Below, one piece after another: positions 1 to 8,292 of a stretch of 58,339 nucleotides of DNA. The stretch covers positions 1-58,339 of the forward strand of contig JAISHE010000066.1 in the NCBI GenBank assembly GCA_031262745.1. Direction: 5' to 3'. The stretch comes from Culturomica sp. (GTDB lineage: Bacteria > Bacteroidota > Bacteroidia > Bacteroidales > Marinifilaceae). The notes beneath the pieces were generated by a model. It was not told where the DNA came from, made no database searches, and worked only from the letters and a program-made list of their open reading frames with translations. The translations under genes were made by a program, and so were the position numbers. How positions within the stretch are numbered: position 1 is the first letter of the stretch; every line of letters starts with the position of its first letter.

Positions 1-212
1 GCAAGTCCTCTACTATACTTTCCGAAAATCCACACCGCATCCCAATTAAAGTCATCTCGCCACGAATTATCCCAAGACAATGAGAATGAAATCATTACAG
101 TGTCGCCGCTTAAAAAAACAGACGGTTTTGTGTTAAATCTCACATTATTAGCTAAAACATTTGTACTCAATAAAATACAGGCACAAATTAAGATCCTCGA
201 AAAACCATGTAT
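1..212 (-). CDS. Partial N-terminus of a third SUMF1/FISUMP-type secreted paralogue (paralogue A)
   Basis: Read on the minus strand, this segment gives a hydrophobic signal-like stretch and then NNVRFNTKPSVFLSGDTVM, followed by SWRDDFNWDAVWIFGKYS. It matches the N-terminal domain of the two large proteins at 23403-26135 and 26271-29141 almost residue for residue. The rest of the gene lies off the left edge. There is no in-frame ATG before the conserved domain: an in-frame stop sits at 216-218, and the only codons after it are AAA ATA CAT. An ATG at 206-208 is in another frame and hits a stop after six codons. So the gene either uses a rare start such as ATA at 210-212 or carries a small frameshift at the start of the signal peptide. 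Membership of the family is seen directly; whether the copy is intact cannot be judged. Confidence 0.75.
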   Translation of the reverse strand, partial: MHGFSRILICACILLSTNVLANNVRFNTKPSVFLSGDTVMISFSLSWDNSWRDDFNWDAVWIFGKYSRGL

Positions 213-385
213 TTTTTACGCCTCAAAATCGGTGAAAATCAATGAAATAGGGTTGTTTGCAAAAAGAGACTAACTGCTACATTTTTAAAGAATTACACTA
301 TGTCAAAGATGAAAACGGAAAAGACCGAAAAAGGGAAAAAAAGAGGCGAAATTAACCATGGTTTTACAAAGAAACTATTGCAATG

Positions 386-393
386 CAAATGTA
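386..393 (-). promoter_or_regulatory. Candidate promoter -7 element for paralogue A
   Basis: On the minus strand this reads TACATTTG, a full match to the Bacteroidota TAnnTTTG element. A TTG about 21 nt upstream could serve as the -33. It would give a leader of about 165 nt before the paralogue at the left edge. I see nothing else in the 213-458 gap. Confidence 0.4.
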
Positions 394-458
394 AAAAATA
401 ATCTTTAATATCGACAAGGAATGTTTAAGTTTTTTAGTTAAGGATCATTAACTTAGCA

Positions 459-1235
459 TCATTTTTTCAGCTCTTTGTCGATTTTATCGGGGTCAACTTC
501 TTGTTCCCATACTTTGGCAATAGTAAGAAACTTGTAGAAAGCATTTAATTTGGCATTCACCAAACCGGCTTTACCGTCACGAAAACCGCCCTTAAAAATA
601 AAAGATTTCAAAAAACGAAAAGCAGGCGCATATATCATCTTGCAATAAGAAAACTTTTGCCCTTTGCGTTTTTTCAATTCGTCATCGGTATAAATGTTGG
701 TTTTACGTATCTCCAATTCCAACGGATTGTTGACCAAATGAATGAATGCCAAATCTTTACGTTTTGCAGGAATGGTTATGATTTCACCTTCAATGCGCGG
801 CACCGAATGAATTTCCGGCGACCAATAAACACCGGCTCTACGGAAAAATCTAAGCACATAATCCGGATAAGCACCATGCATAAAGCGTCCCATACGGTAG
901 TTTTTACGCGGAATAAAAATACCGGAAGCAGAAAAAGGTTCCTCTATACATTTATAAAGGTAATCCCTCAAAGCCGGCGTAACGAGTTCATCGGCATCCA
1001 CAACCAACACCCACTCGTAGGAAGCCGATTGAATTGCAAAATTTCTTGCAGGCTCCACAACATTGTGTTTTTCAAAATAAACTACCTTGCAATTGTATTC
1101 CTCTGCAATTTCAACAGTGCTGTCGGTGCTGTGCATATCGCAAACCACAATTTCATCAAAACCCTTTACGGATTCCAACACTCTACGCAAGAATTGCTCT
1201 GCATTATATGTATTTATAACAACCGAAATCTTCAT
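459..1235 (-). CDS. Family 2 glycosyltransferase (WaaE/KdtX-like)
   Basis: This 258-residue protein has a GT-A fold start (KISVVINTYNAEQFLRRVLESV), a D33-x-H-S-T-D38 sugar-nucleotide loop and a DADE metal-binding motif at 80-83. It most resembles the short cytoplasmic-face glycosyltransferases that add sugars to the lipopolysaccharide core or to other surface glycans; the exact donor and acceptor cannot be told from sequence. It has no membrane-spanning region. It is the last gene of the leftward block, 9 bp after thyA, and is probably cotranscribed with it. The family is secure; the LPS role is inferred. Confidence 0.85.
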   Translation of the reverse strand: MKISVVINTYNAEQFLRRVLESVKGFDEIVVCDMHSTDSTVEIAEEYNCKVVYFEKHNVVEPARNFAIQSASYEWVLVVDADELVTPALRDYLYKCIEEPFSASGIFIPRKNYRMGRFMHGAYPDYVLRFFRRAGVYWSPEIHSVPRIEGEIITIPAKRKDLAFIHLVNNPLELEIRKTNIYTDDELKKRKGQKFSYCKMIYAPAFRFLKSFIFKGGFRDGKAGLVNAKLNAFYKFLTIAKVWEQEVDPDKIDKELKK

Positions 1236-1244
1236 AATTAGCCA

Positions 1245-2039
1245 TTAAACCGAAATTGCACCTTTAATATGCGGGTGAGGATTATAGTCGACAAGTTGAA
1301 AATCTTCATATTCAAATTCAAATATATCTTTCACTTTCGGATTGATTTGCATTTTCGGAAGTTGTCGCGGCTCTCTTTCCAACTGCAATTTCACCTGCTC
1401 CACGTGGTTAAGATAAATGTGAGCATCGCCGAAAGAATGTACAAATTCACCGGCTTGCAATTCGCAAACTTGTGCCACCATCATGGTAAGCAAAGCATAA
1501 GACGCAATGTTGAAAGGCACTCCAAGAAAAATGTCGGCACTTCTCTGATAAAGTTGGCACGAAAGTTTGCCGTCGGCAACATAAAATTGAAACATTGCAT
1601 GACAAGGAGGCAAAGCCATGTTTTCAATATCGCCGGCATTCCATGCACTCACAATCAAACGCCGCGAATCGGGATTAGTCTTAATACTGTTAATGAGTTG
1701 CGTGATTTGGTCTAAACTGCTACCGTCCGGACGCTGCCATGAACGCCATTGATAACCGTATATATGTCCCAAATCACCGTTTGCATCTGCCCATTCGTCC
1801 CATATTTTCACACCGTGTTCATTCAAATATTTGATGTTTGTGTCTCCTTTAAGAAACCATAAAAGTTCATAAACTATTGATTTCAAATGTAATTTTTTGG
1901 TTGTCAGAAGCGGAAAACCATTAGCCAAATCGAAACGCATTTGATGACCGAAAACACTTATCGTGCCGGTACCGGTGCGGTCAGTTTTTGTTGTTCCCTC
2001 TTTCAAAACTCTGTCTAATAAATCTAAATATTGCTTCAT
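1245..2039 (-). CDS. thyA: Thymidylate synthase ThyA
   Basis: ThyA methylates dUMP to dTMP with methylene-tetrahydrofolate. The protein is 264 residues, the same length as the E. coli enzyme, and is colinear with it. R21 in the phosphate-binding loop (TDRTGTGT), the catalytic C146 in [12 protein letters not shown] and the C-terminal [10 protein letters not shown] are all present. It lies 11 bp after the O-methyltransferase and 9 bp before the glycosyltransferase. No dihydrofolate reductase gene follows, although thyA and folA are often neighbours. Confidence 0.98.
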   Translation of the reverse strand: MKQYLDLLDRVLKEGTTKTDRTGTGTISVFGHQMRFDLANGFPLLTTKKLHLKSIVYELLWFLKGDTNIKYLNEHGVKIWDEWADANGDLGHIYGYQWRSWQRPDGSSLDQITQLINSIKTNPDSRRLIVSAWNAGDIENMALPPCHAMFQFYVADGKLSCQLYQRSADIFLGVPFNIASYALLTMMVAQVCELQAGEFVHSFGDAHIYLNHVEQVKLQLEREPRQLPKMQINPKVKDIFEFEYEDFQLVDYNPHPHIKGAISV

Positions 2040-2050
2040 TATTTTTGATT

Positions 2051-2686
2051 TTATTTCTTTCGTATCAAATATAAGCCATGACGCAAAGGTAACATAACTT
2101 TTTCTACCCTTTCGTCCCGTTTCACCATTTCATTAAAATCTAAGATACCGATAGTTTGTACATCCTTGCGCTCATCATCTTTCAACACTTTATCATCCCA
2201 TAAAACATCGTCGGCAACAATTAAACCGCCCCTACGAACTTTGTCAAATACCAAACGATAATAATCCGCATACTGTCTTTTGTCGGCATCAATAAAAACA
2301 AGGTCAAAGGTTTCCTGCAAAGTAGGCACCACCGTCAGAGCATCACCTTGAATAAATTTAATTTTATCACCGTAACCGCTTTTGGTAATATATTCGTTGA
2401 CAGTGTCTTCCAATTCATCATTAATATCAATCGTATAAAGTAAGCCGTCATCAGGCAAAGCCGCCGCCATACTGATTGCAGCATAACCGGTGTAGGTACC
2501 GATTTCCAAAACCCTGCGAGCACCGAGCAAACTGCAAAGCATCCTGAGAAACTGTCCCTGCAAATTACCGGAAAGCATGCGAGGTCGCAAGTTTTGCAAA
2601 TGCGTGCGACGCTGCAAATCCGCCAGCACCGACGGTTCTTCGTTGGTATGCGCTTCTATATATCGTTCCAACTCCTTATTCATCAA
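2051..2686 (-). CDS. Class I SAM-dependent O-methyltransferase (COG4122 type)
   Basis: The 211-residue protein shows SAM motif [17 protein letters not shown] at about 59-74 and the metal- and substrate-binding acidic stretch [16 protein letters not shown] typical of the catechol and caffeoyl-CoA O-methyltransferase family. Bacterial members act on small catechols or on tRNA wobble uridine (TrmR-like), so the substrate is open. The start could be either of two adjacent Met codons. It lies 5 bp downstream of the M16 peptidase gene in the same operon. Confidence 0.88.
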   Translation of the reverse strand: MMNKELERYIEAHTNEEPSVLADLQRRTHLQNLRPRMLSGNLQGQFLRMLCSLLGARRVLEIGTYTGYAAISMAAALPDDGLLYTIDINDELEDTVNEYITKSGYGDKIKFIQGDALTVVPTLQETFDLVFIDADKRQYADYYRLVFDKVRRGGLIVADDVLWDDKVLKDDERKDVQTIGILDFNEMVKRDERVEKVMLPLRHGLYLIRKK

Positions 2687-2691
2687 TTAAG

Positions 2692-3921
2692 TTATTGATA
2701 AATTAAGACGGAAAGGTTTTCCACATTAAAGATTTCCGCCGCTATTTCCTGCAAAAGTTTGGCATCAATGTCCATAATCTTTTCCTTGAAAACTTCCGAA
2801 GAATCAACTTTACCGAAAATAAGAAAACTCTTACCTATCGCAAGCATCTGATTTTCATAATTCTCAGAAGCAAGCAACATTCGCCCTATCGTTTGACGCT
2901 TTATTTTGCGCAACTGACCTTCGCCCAAAGGTTGAGTGTACAACTTTTCCAATTCATGCTTGCTTAATTTGATACATTTTTTCAAATCTTCCTTATCGCA
3001 ACCGAAATACACTGAAAAAATACCGGTGTCGGAATAGGATGTGTAGGACGCTTCTATGTTGTAAGCCAAACCGTATTTTTCACGAATGCTCAGATTAAGC
3101 CGTGAGTTCATTCCGCTTCCGCCGAGAAATTCTATCAAAATCGAAAGCGGTATGCGCTTATCTTCATTATAGCCGTAAGCACGATTACCGAGTATACAAT
3201 GTGTTTGATACGTGTCCATGCGCAGTTGCTTGATACGCGGAACATACATTTTAGGCATTTCCCTTTGAGTTGATACGGAATCATTTTTTATGCCACCGAA
3301 ATATTTCTCAACAATCGCAACCAATTTCTCAAACTTAATATTGCCTATCGAACTGATTACCATCCGAGAAGGATTATAATTTTTGGCTACGAAATCAAGT
3401 ATCTTACTACGATCAAAGGATTTGACAGATGCTTCCGTTCCAAGTATGTTCCAACCTAAAGCATCATTTTCAAATACTAATTCCTCGAATTCATCGTAAA
3501 TCAACTCGCTCGGACTGTCTTTATAGGAGTTTATCTCGTCAATGACGACATCTTTCTCTTTTTCTACTTCTTTTTCAGGGAAAATAGAATTAAAAACAAT
3601 GTCGGAAAACAGTTCGAGTGCACGTTCATAATCTTCCGGCAAAAAAGATGCGTAAATACAAGTGTCTTCTTTGGTGGTATAGGCATTCAATTCACCGCCG
3701 ACATCTTCCAAACGGCTTAATATATGGTAGGCTTTTCTCTTGTGTGTACCTTTAAATATGACGTGCTCAATGAAATGAGTGATACCCCTTTCATCCTCAC
3801 TCTCATCTCTACTCCCCACACCGATAATCAGCCCACAATATGCTGCCTTGTTATCATTGTACTGATGAATGATTTTCAGTCCGTTAGACAACTCATGGGT
3901 CTGATAAACAGCCGAATCCAC
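2692..3921 (-). CDS. M16 zinc peptidase, cytoplasmic, single-copy type
   Basis: The protein has 409 residues and no signal peptide. The inverted zinc motif H49-F-I-E52-H53 is present, with the third zinc ligand E129 in VVIDEINSYKDSP, so it should be an active metallopeptidase. It has two M16 halves (about 1-205 and 206-409), as in the mitochondrial processing peptidase-like YmxG group. It starts 2 bp after the stop of trigger factor. That link suggests a role with newly made or misfolded polypeptides, but this is inference. It is distinct from the exported M16 pair at 17679-21093. Confidence 0.92.
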   Translation of the reverse strand: MDSAVYQTHELSNGLKIIHQYNDNKAAYCGLIIGVGSRDESEDERGITHFIEHVIFKGTHKRKAYHILSRLEDVGGELNAYTTKEDTCIYASFLPEDYERALELFSDIVFNSIFPEKEVEKEKDVVIDEINSYKDSPSELIYDEFEELVFENDALGWNILGTEASVKSFDRSKILDFVAKNYNPSRMVISSIGNIKFEKLVAIVEKYFGGIKNDSVSTQREMPKMYVPRIKQLRMDTYQTHCILGNRAYGYNEDKRIPLSILIEFLGGSGMNSRLNLSIREKYGLAYNIEASYTSYSDTGIFSVYFGCDKEDLKKCIKLSKHELEKLYTQPLGEGQLRKIKRQTIGRMLLASENYENQMLAIGKSFLIFGKVDSSEVFKEKIMDIDAKLLQEIAAEIFNVENLSVLIYQ

Positions 3922-3923
3922 TA

Positions 3924-5288
3924 TTAAATTTCTTGTTGTTTGTAAAGCAGATTTTGGTATTCTTCCATTGTTATTGTCTTGTCTTCAACCGTTGCATGCT
4001 TGGAAAGTTCGTCCAACACTTTGGTTTCCATCGTCCAGTCGAGAAGTTCTCTGCGCTTTTGGCTTTTCAACAAAGTTTCTGCAAAACCGTCCAACTGTTC
4101 ATCGGTCAAACCGAATAGTCCGTATTGTTGCAACTGAGATGCTGCCACCTTACGGGCTGTTGCTTTAATATCTTCATCCGTCAAGTCAAGTGAATACTCT
4201 TTCATGACGGCATTTCTAATAAGCTGCCATTTAATACCTTTTATATACTCGTCTATGTTTTGATCAATGTTTTCTTCCGTCAAATTTTCATCAACGACAA
4301 TAAGCCACCTCTTCAAAAATTCAACCGGCATTTGAACGTTTTCATTTTTATTGACTAAAAATGCTTTTACGTCCATCGTAAGGCGGTATTTGGAAGATTC
4401 TTCAAGTTGCACTTCAAGTTCTTCCTTTACTTTGGATTTCATTTCCTCTTCGCTCTTCACCACGCCTGCACCGTAAACTCTGTCGAAAAATTCCTGAGTG
4501 AAATCCGATTTCACAAAGTGTTTAATCTCCGATATGGTTACCTGAAAGAGATTATTAATATTTGCAAGTTCTTCTTTACTGATGCCGAGCATAGCCGAAA
4601 GATCCGTTTGATTAGGGAAAACTTTAAACACATCTATCACAACGGTATCACCGACTTTTTTGCCTTTGAATAGCTCACCTTCTTCTTTGTCTCTAACAAA
4701 TGCAAGTGAAAACGAAGCATCATCCTTTGCCACTCCACCTTCTTTGACATTATCATCTGCATCTATTTCCGCAAATGAACCTTTCAAATATTCCGAACCT
4801 TCTTCTATTAAGTCGGCAGGTTTCAAATCGCCGTAATCACTTCTCAACTTATTAACACGTTCATCTATCATTTCATCGGTGAGAGCAATTGTGTAGCGAG
4901 GCAACACATCCTTGTCCGTCAACTTCACATCAAACACCGGAGCAAAAGCTACGTCGTAAACAAATTCAAATTCTTCATCCTTATCGAAATCTATACTTTT
5001 TTGCAATGTTTCATTAGGAAGAGGCTCGCCGATAATATTGTCATTTTCTTTCATGTAGTCTGTCAAAGCCTTGTTTAAAACTTTGTTAACTTCATCTACA
5101 AGTATTCCCTTGCCATACATTTTCTTTACTATAGTCATAGGAGCCTTGCCTATACGAAAACCGTCTATTGCAACTTTTTTCTGATAATCTTTCAATGCTT
5201 TTTCAACTTGAAAAGAATAATCATCTTTGCTCAACTGAACTGTAATGCTGGCATTGAGTTCATCGTTTTGGATCTTAGTAATATTCAT
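3924..5288 (-). CDS. tig: Trigger factor, ribosome-associated chaperone
   Basis: Trigger factor binds the ribosome exit site and shields nascent chains. The ribosome-docking signature GFRIGKAP is at 43-50, within the N-terminal domain. A middle segment (about 150-240) takes the place of the FKBP-type isomerase domain and is poorly conserved, as is usual in Bacteroidota. The C-terminal helical arms follow to residue 454. No clpP or clpX follows, unlike the order in many other bacteria. The nearest good promoter lies upstream of tRNA-Leu, so tig may be cotranscribed with the tRNA. Confidence 0.93.
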   Translation of the reverse strand: MNITKIQNDELNASITVQLSKDDYSFQVEKALKDYQKKVAIDGFRIGKAPMTIVKKMYGKGILVDEVNKVLNKALTDYMKENDNIIGEPLPNETLQKSIDFDKDEEFEFVYDVAFAPVFDVKLTDKDVLPRYTIALTDEMIDERVNKLRSDYGDLKPADLIEEGSEYLKGSFAEIDADDNVKEGGVAKDDASFSLAFVRDKEEGELFKGKKVGDTVVIDVFKVFPNQTDLSAMLGISKEELANINNLFQVTISEIKHFVKSDFTQEFFDRVYGAGVVKSEEEMKSKVKEELEVQLEESSKYRLTMDVKAFLVNKNENVQMPVEFLKRWLIVVDENLTEENIDQNIDEYIKGIKWQLIRNAVMKEYSLDLTDEDIKATARKVAASQLQQYGLFGLTDEQLDGFAETLLKSQKRRELLDWTMETKVLDELSKHATVEDKTITMEEYQNLLYKQQEI

Positions 5289-5374
5289 GTACCTATATTT
5301 TAATGTTATTTTAATATCTTAAAAAAAGGTTACCTTACTGTCTCGTTAAAGCCATTATAAAGCAACCTAACTTG

Positions 5375-5455
5375 TACGGGCGAAGGGACTCGAACCCCCA
5401 CGTCAAAGACACTAGATCCTAAGTCTAGCGCGTCTACCAATTCCGCCACGCCCGC
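5375..5455 (-). tRNA. tRNA-Leu (anticodon TAG)
   Basis: On the minus strand the cloverleaf starts GCGGGCGTGGCGGAATTGG and has anticodon loop CTTAGGA, a class II variable arm and the T arm GGGGGTTCGAGTCCC. The acceptor closes as GCGGGCG with CGCCCGT, followed by discriminator A. CCA is not encoded. The length of 81 nt fits a leucine tRNA. Confidence 0.95.
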
Positions 5456-5473
5456 TTTTTGTTTTTCACCCCG

Positions 5474-5504
5474 CAAAAGTAATCTAAAATTTCTATCCTG
5501 CAAA
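5474..5504 (-). promoter_or_regulatory. Promoter for tRNA-Leu and probably the tig operon
   Basis: On the minus strand TTTG (5501-5504) and TACTTTTG (5474-5481) are separated by exactly 19 nt, the best promoter match in the window. Transcription should start near 5470, about 15 nt before the mature tRNA end. Confidence 0.8.
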
Positions 5505-5585
5505 CCTTTTTAGCCCTTAATTCCCTTGCAAAGTATCTGAATTTTTTACTACATTTACACGTTTTTTAATATTTACACTCATTTA

Positions 5586-6809
5586 ATGACTAAAACTATG
5601 GCAAAAAAGGACAAACAAAAGAAATCTTTTAAGGATGGATACGTTTCATTTTCACCGGAAGACTTGAAGCAACAAGCTGTCAATGATGCCCCTAACGGTA
5701 AAGCGTACGAACTGCTTGATGAAGCAATGACCACATCTTCGCATGTTTCCATTAATGATAAAAAACGAGGCTCCGTAGATGTTGACGACGTCTATCCTAT
5801 CACTGCTGCCGAAACTCAAGACATGGAAGATTTGCTTGATAAGGCGGAAGCAGCGGCAAACAATCCCAATGATCCCGATTTCAAAGGACGTCTTAACGAA
5901 CTTAGAAACATTGTAGAATGGTCTAAGAAACGTCATTGGAATTTTCAATGGATGGTTATTATAGGTGTACTGATTTCAGTATTTGTTTTGAGTAAATGTT
6001 CGGGTAGCGAAGAAGAAAATGTTCGTAAATACGAAGCCTATGTAGCTACAGTTGAAAATTGGAAACAACCGGCAGTCGACACTACTATCAGTATTAAAAA
6101 ATTCGACGAATATTCTCATTCCTACAGCTTGGATTACAGAAGTGCAAACCTCTATAAAGCAGCGCAACTTCAAAAGACGGCTTATTTCCATTATAGCTCT
6201 TTGAAAACCGCCGATAACTATCGACACAGAGCCGACACAGCAACCACCTCCGAAAGAAAGGAAAGTTACATAAAACATGCTGAAAACTCTGTTGAAGCTG
6301 CCGAAAAATATAAAAAGGAATATGACAAATTAAACAAAGCCTCTTTTGAAGATGTTCATGAAATGGCATTGGACGAAGTGGAAGAATATTTGAGTCGTGC
6401 TAAAAGTTCGGCACGCTGGATTTACTTCTGGAATATGTTTTTCTTGATATTAATACCGGTTTACATATTTGCGGAACGTCCCTACGGTTACTCTATCAGT
6501 AAATATCGCACCGAAGCAAAAGTGCTGAAAGGCATTAAAAAAGGTGGTTTGGCACTTGCCGGTGCACTCGTTGCATGGGCAGGAAGCATCGGATTTGTTG
6601 ATGTGGTTACAAAATGGAGCGACGGTTCCACCACCCGTGAAGACGACGGTACCGGCGGAGTAAGAATTGCTCTGAAAATTGGCTTGTTGATCGCAGCTTT
6701 ATTCGTTATTTGTGTTGTGTCATGTTTCTTGATGCTTTACAGCACTATAACCGGTTTAATTCGTAACTACGATTGGAAAGCCGTTGCTGCCACCGTTAAG
6801 AAAAAATAA
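5586..6809 (+). CDS. Unknown four-segment membrane protein with coiled-coil middle
   Basis: I do not recognise a named family. The 407-residue protein has a charged, lysine-rich N-terminus, a first membrane segment at about 121-138, a long helical, Lys/Glu/Ala-rich extramembrane region at about 141-275 that looks like a coiled coil, and three further hydrophobic segments (279-297, 321-341, 361-392). The middle region contains repeated aromatic and basic residues, including Y-K-K-E-Y. The second Met at 5598 is an alternative start. It stands alone between tRNA-Leu and purB, with an inverted repeat after it. An inner-membrane location is likely; the function is not known. Confidence 0.75.
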   Translation: MTKTMAKKDKQKKSFKDGYVSFSPEDLKQQAVNDAPNGKAYELLDEAMTTSSHVSINDKKRGSVDVDDVYPITAAETQDMEDLLDKAEAAANNPNDPDFKGRLNELRNIVEWSKKRHWNFQWMVIIGVLISVFVLSKCSGSEEENVRKYEAYVATVENWKQPAVDTTISIKKFDEYSHSYSLDYRSANLYKAAQLQKTAYFHYSSLKTADNYRHRADTATTSERKESYIKHAENSVEAAEKYKKEYDKLNKASFEDVHEMALDEVEEYLSRAKSSARWIYFWNMFFLILIPVYIFAERPYGYSISKYRTEAKVLKGIKKGGLALAGALVAWAGSIGFVDVVTKWSDGSTTREDDGTGGVRIALKIGLLIAALFVICVVSCFLMLYSTITGLIRNYDWKAVAATVKKK

Positions 6810-6825
6810 TACTTTCGTTTTCGTA

Positions 6826-6873
6826 GATTAATGGTTAATGATGAGTTTCCCTATTCATCATTAGCCATTAATC
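6826..6873. terminator. Long inverted repeat after the membrane-protein gene
   Basis: GATTAATGG-t-TAATGATGA pairs with TCATCATTA-g-CCATTAATC across a short loop, giving an 18-bp stem with one mismatch. It lies 17 bp after the stop codon and just before the purB promoter. No clean T-run follows, so a role as terminator or 3'-end stabiliser is likely rather than shown. Confidence 0.55.
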
Positions 6874-6898
6874 GTTTAGTGTTAATCATTATTTTTCG

Positions 6899-6906
6899 TA
6901 TTTTTG
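6899..6906 (+). promoter_or_regulatory. Candidate promoter -7 element of purB
   Basis: TATTTTTG matches TAnnTTTG, 30 bp before the purB start. The -33 region (about 6875) is only a weak match. The predicted leader is about 27 nt. Confidence 0.5.
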
Positions 6907-6936
6907 TGATCTTTAATTTTTAAAAATAGTTGGAAT

Positions 6937-8274
6937 ATGCAAGCATTAAATGCAATTTCGCCCATTGACGGACGTTACAGAGACAAAGTTGAAGCCTTAG
7001 CCGATTTCTTTTCGGAAGCTGCTCTCATTAAATATAGAGTTATTGTGGAAGTTGAGTATTTCATTGCTCTATGTGAACTCCCTTTACCGCAATTGAAAAA
7101 TTTCGATCCGAATCTTTTCGCTCAACTGCGCGACATTTACAATAATTTCGATTTGGAAGACGCACAAAAAATAAAAGACACCGAAAAAGTTACCAACCAT
7201 GATGTTAAAGCTGTCGAATATTTTATAAAAGAGAAATTCGACGAATTGAATTTGCAATCCTTTAAAGAATTTATCCATTTCGGTTTAACGTCTCAGGATA
7301 TAAACAATACCGCTATACCCTGCTCTTTAAGAGATGCTTTGGACAATGTTTATTATCCTGCCATCATTGAAATTATTGTAAAATTGGGAGACTTGGCGGA
7401 AGAATGGAAAGATGTGGCTATGTTGGCAAAAACACACGGTCAGCCGGCATCTCCTACCCGACTTGGAAAAGAAATCAACGTATTTATTTATAGAATACAA
7501 CAACAATTAATGCTACTGAAATCTACGCCGATTTCCGCTAAATTCGGTGGTGCCACAGGTAATTTCAATGCCCATAATGTTGCATATCCTAACGTTGATT
7601 GGAAACAGTTTGCCGACGATTTTCTTAGAGAAAAATTGAAATTAAACCGTGAAGAAGTAACCACTCAAATATCTAATTATGACAATATTGCAGCACTGTT
7701 TGACGGTTTAAGAAGAATTAATACCATTCTTATTGACTTGGATAGAGACATCTGGTTATACATCTCAATGGGATATTTCAACCAAAAGATAAAAGCCGGT
7801 GAAGTCGGTTCTTCTGCTATGCCTCACAAAGTTAATCCGATAGATTTTGAAAATTCCGAGGGTAATTTGGGAATTGCCAATGCCGTTTTTGAGCATTTGA
7901 GCGGTAAACTTCCGATTTCACGCTTGCAAAGAGATTTAACTGATTCCACAGTATTGAGAAACGTCGGTGTGCCTTTAGCCCATTCGATCATTGCGCTGAA
8001 ATCCACTCTTAAAGGTCTTAATAAGTTAATACTTAATAAGGAGAATATAGACAAAGATCTTGAAAACAATTGGGCTGTGGTGGCAGAAGCCATACAAACT
8101 ATTCTACGTCGTGAGGCTTACCCTAATCCTTATGAAACGCTCAAAGCACTGACCCGCAAGAATGAAAAGATAACCAAGCACACTATCGCAGAATTTATTG
8201 ATACATTAGATATTTCCGATGAATTAAAGAACGAATTGAAACAAATAAGTCCTGACACATACACGGGAATATAA
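6937..8274 (+). CDS. purB: Adenylosuccinate lyase PurB
   Basis: PurB acts twice in purine synthesis: it releases fumarate from SAICAR and from adenylosuccinate. The family signature GSSAMPHKVNPIDFEN is at 291-306, with its catalytic serine loop. The TSQDINNT loop is at 118-125 and H167 in KTHGQPASPTRLGKE is the general acid. The length of 445 residues is usual for the E. coli-like subgroup. It is followed after 18 bp by an ABC exporter gene, which may be cotranscribed. Confidence 0.97.
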   Translation: MQALNAISPIDGRYRDKVEALADFFSEAALIKYRVIVEVEYFIALCELPLPQLKNFDPNLFAQLRDIYNNFDLEDAQKIKDTEKVTNHDVKAVEYFIKEKFDELNLQSFKEFIHFGLTSQDINNTAIPCSLRDALDNVYYPAIIEIIVKLGDLAEEWKDVAMLAKTHGQPASPTRLGKEINVFIYRIQQQLMLLKSTPISAKFGGATGNFNAHNVAYPNVDWKQFADDFLREKLKLNREEVTTQISNYDNIAALFDGLRRINTILIDLDRDIWLYISMGYFNQKIKAGEVGSSAMPHKVNPIDFENSEGNLGIANAVFEHLSGKLPISRLQRDLTDSTVLRNVGVPLAHSIIALKSTLKGLNKLILNKENIDKDLENNWAVVAEAIQTILRREAYPNPYETLKALTRKNEKITKHTIAEFIDTLDISDELKNELKQISPDTYTGI

Positions 8275-8292
8275 ACAAGTAAACAAATAGTT

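Noticed and set aside
657..1241. 194-residue plus-strand open frame opposite the glycosyltransferase
   Set aside because: It lies wholly antisense to a clear GT2 gene and shows no protein family features.
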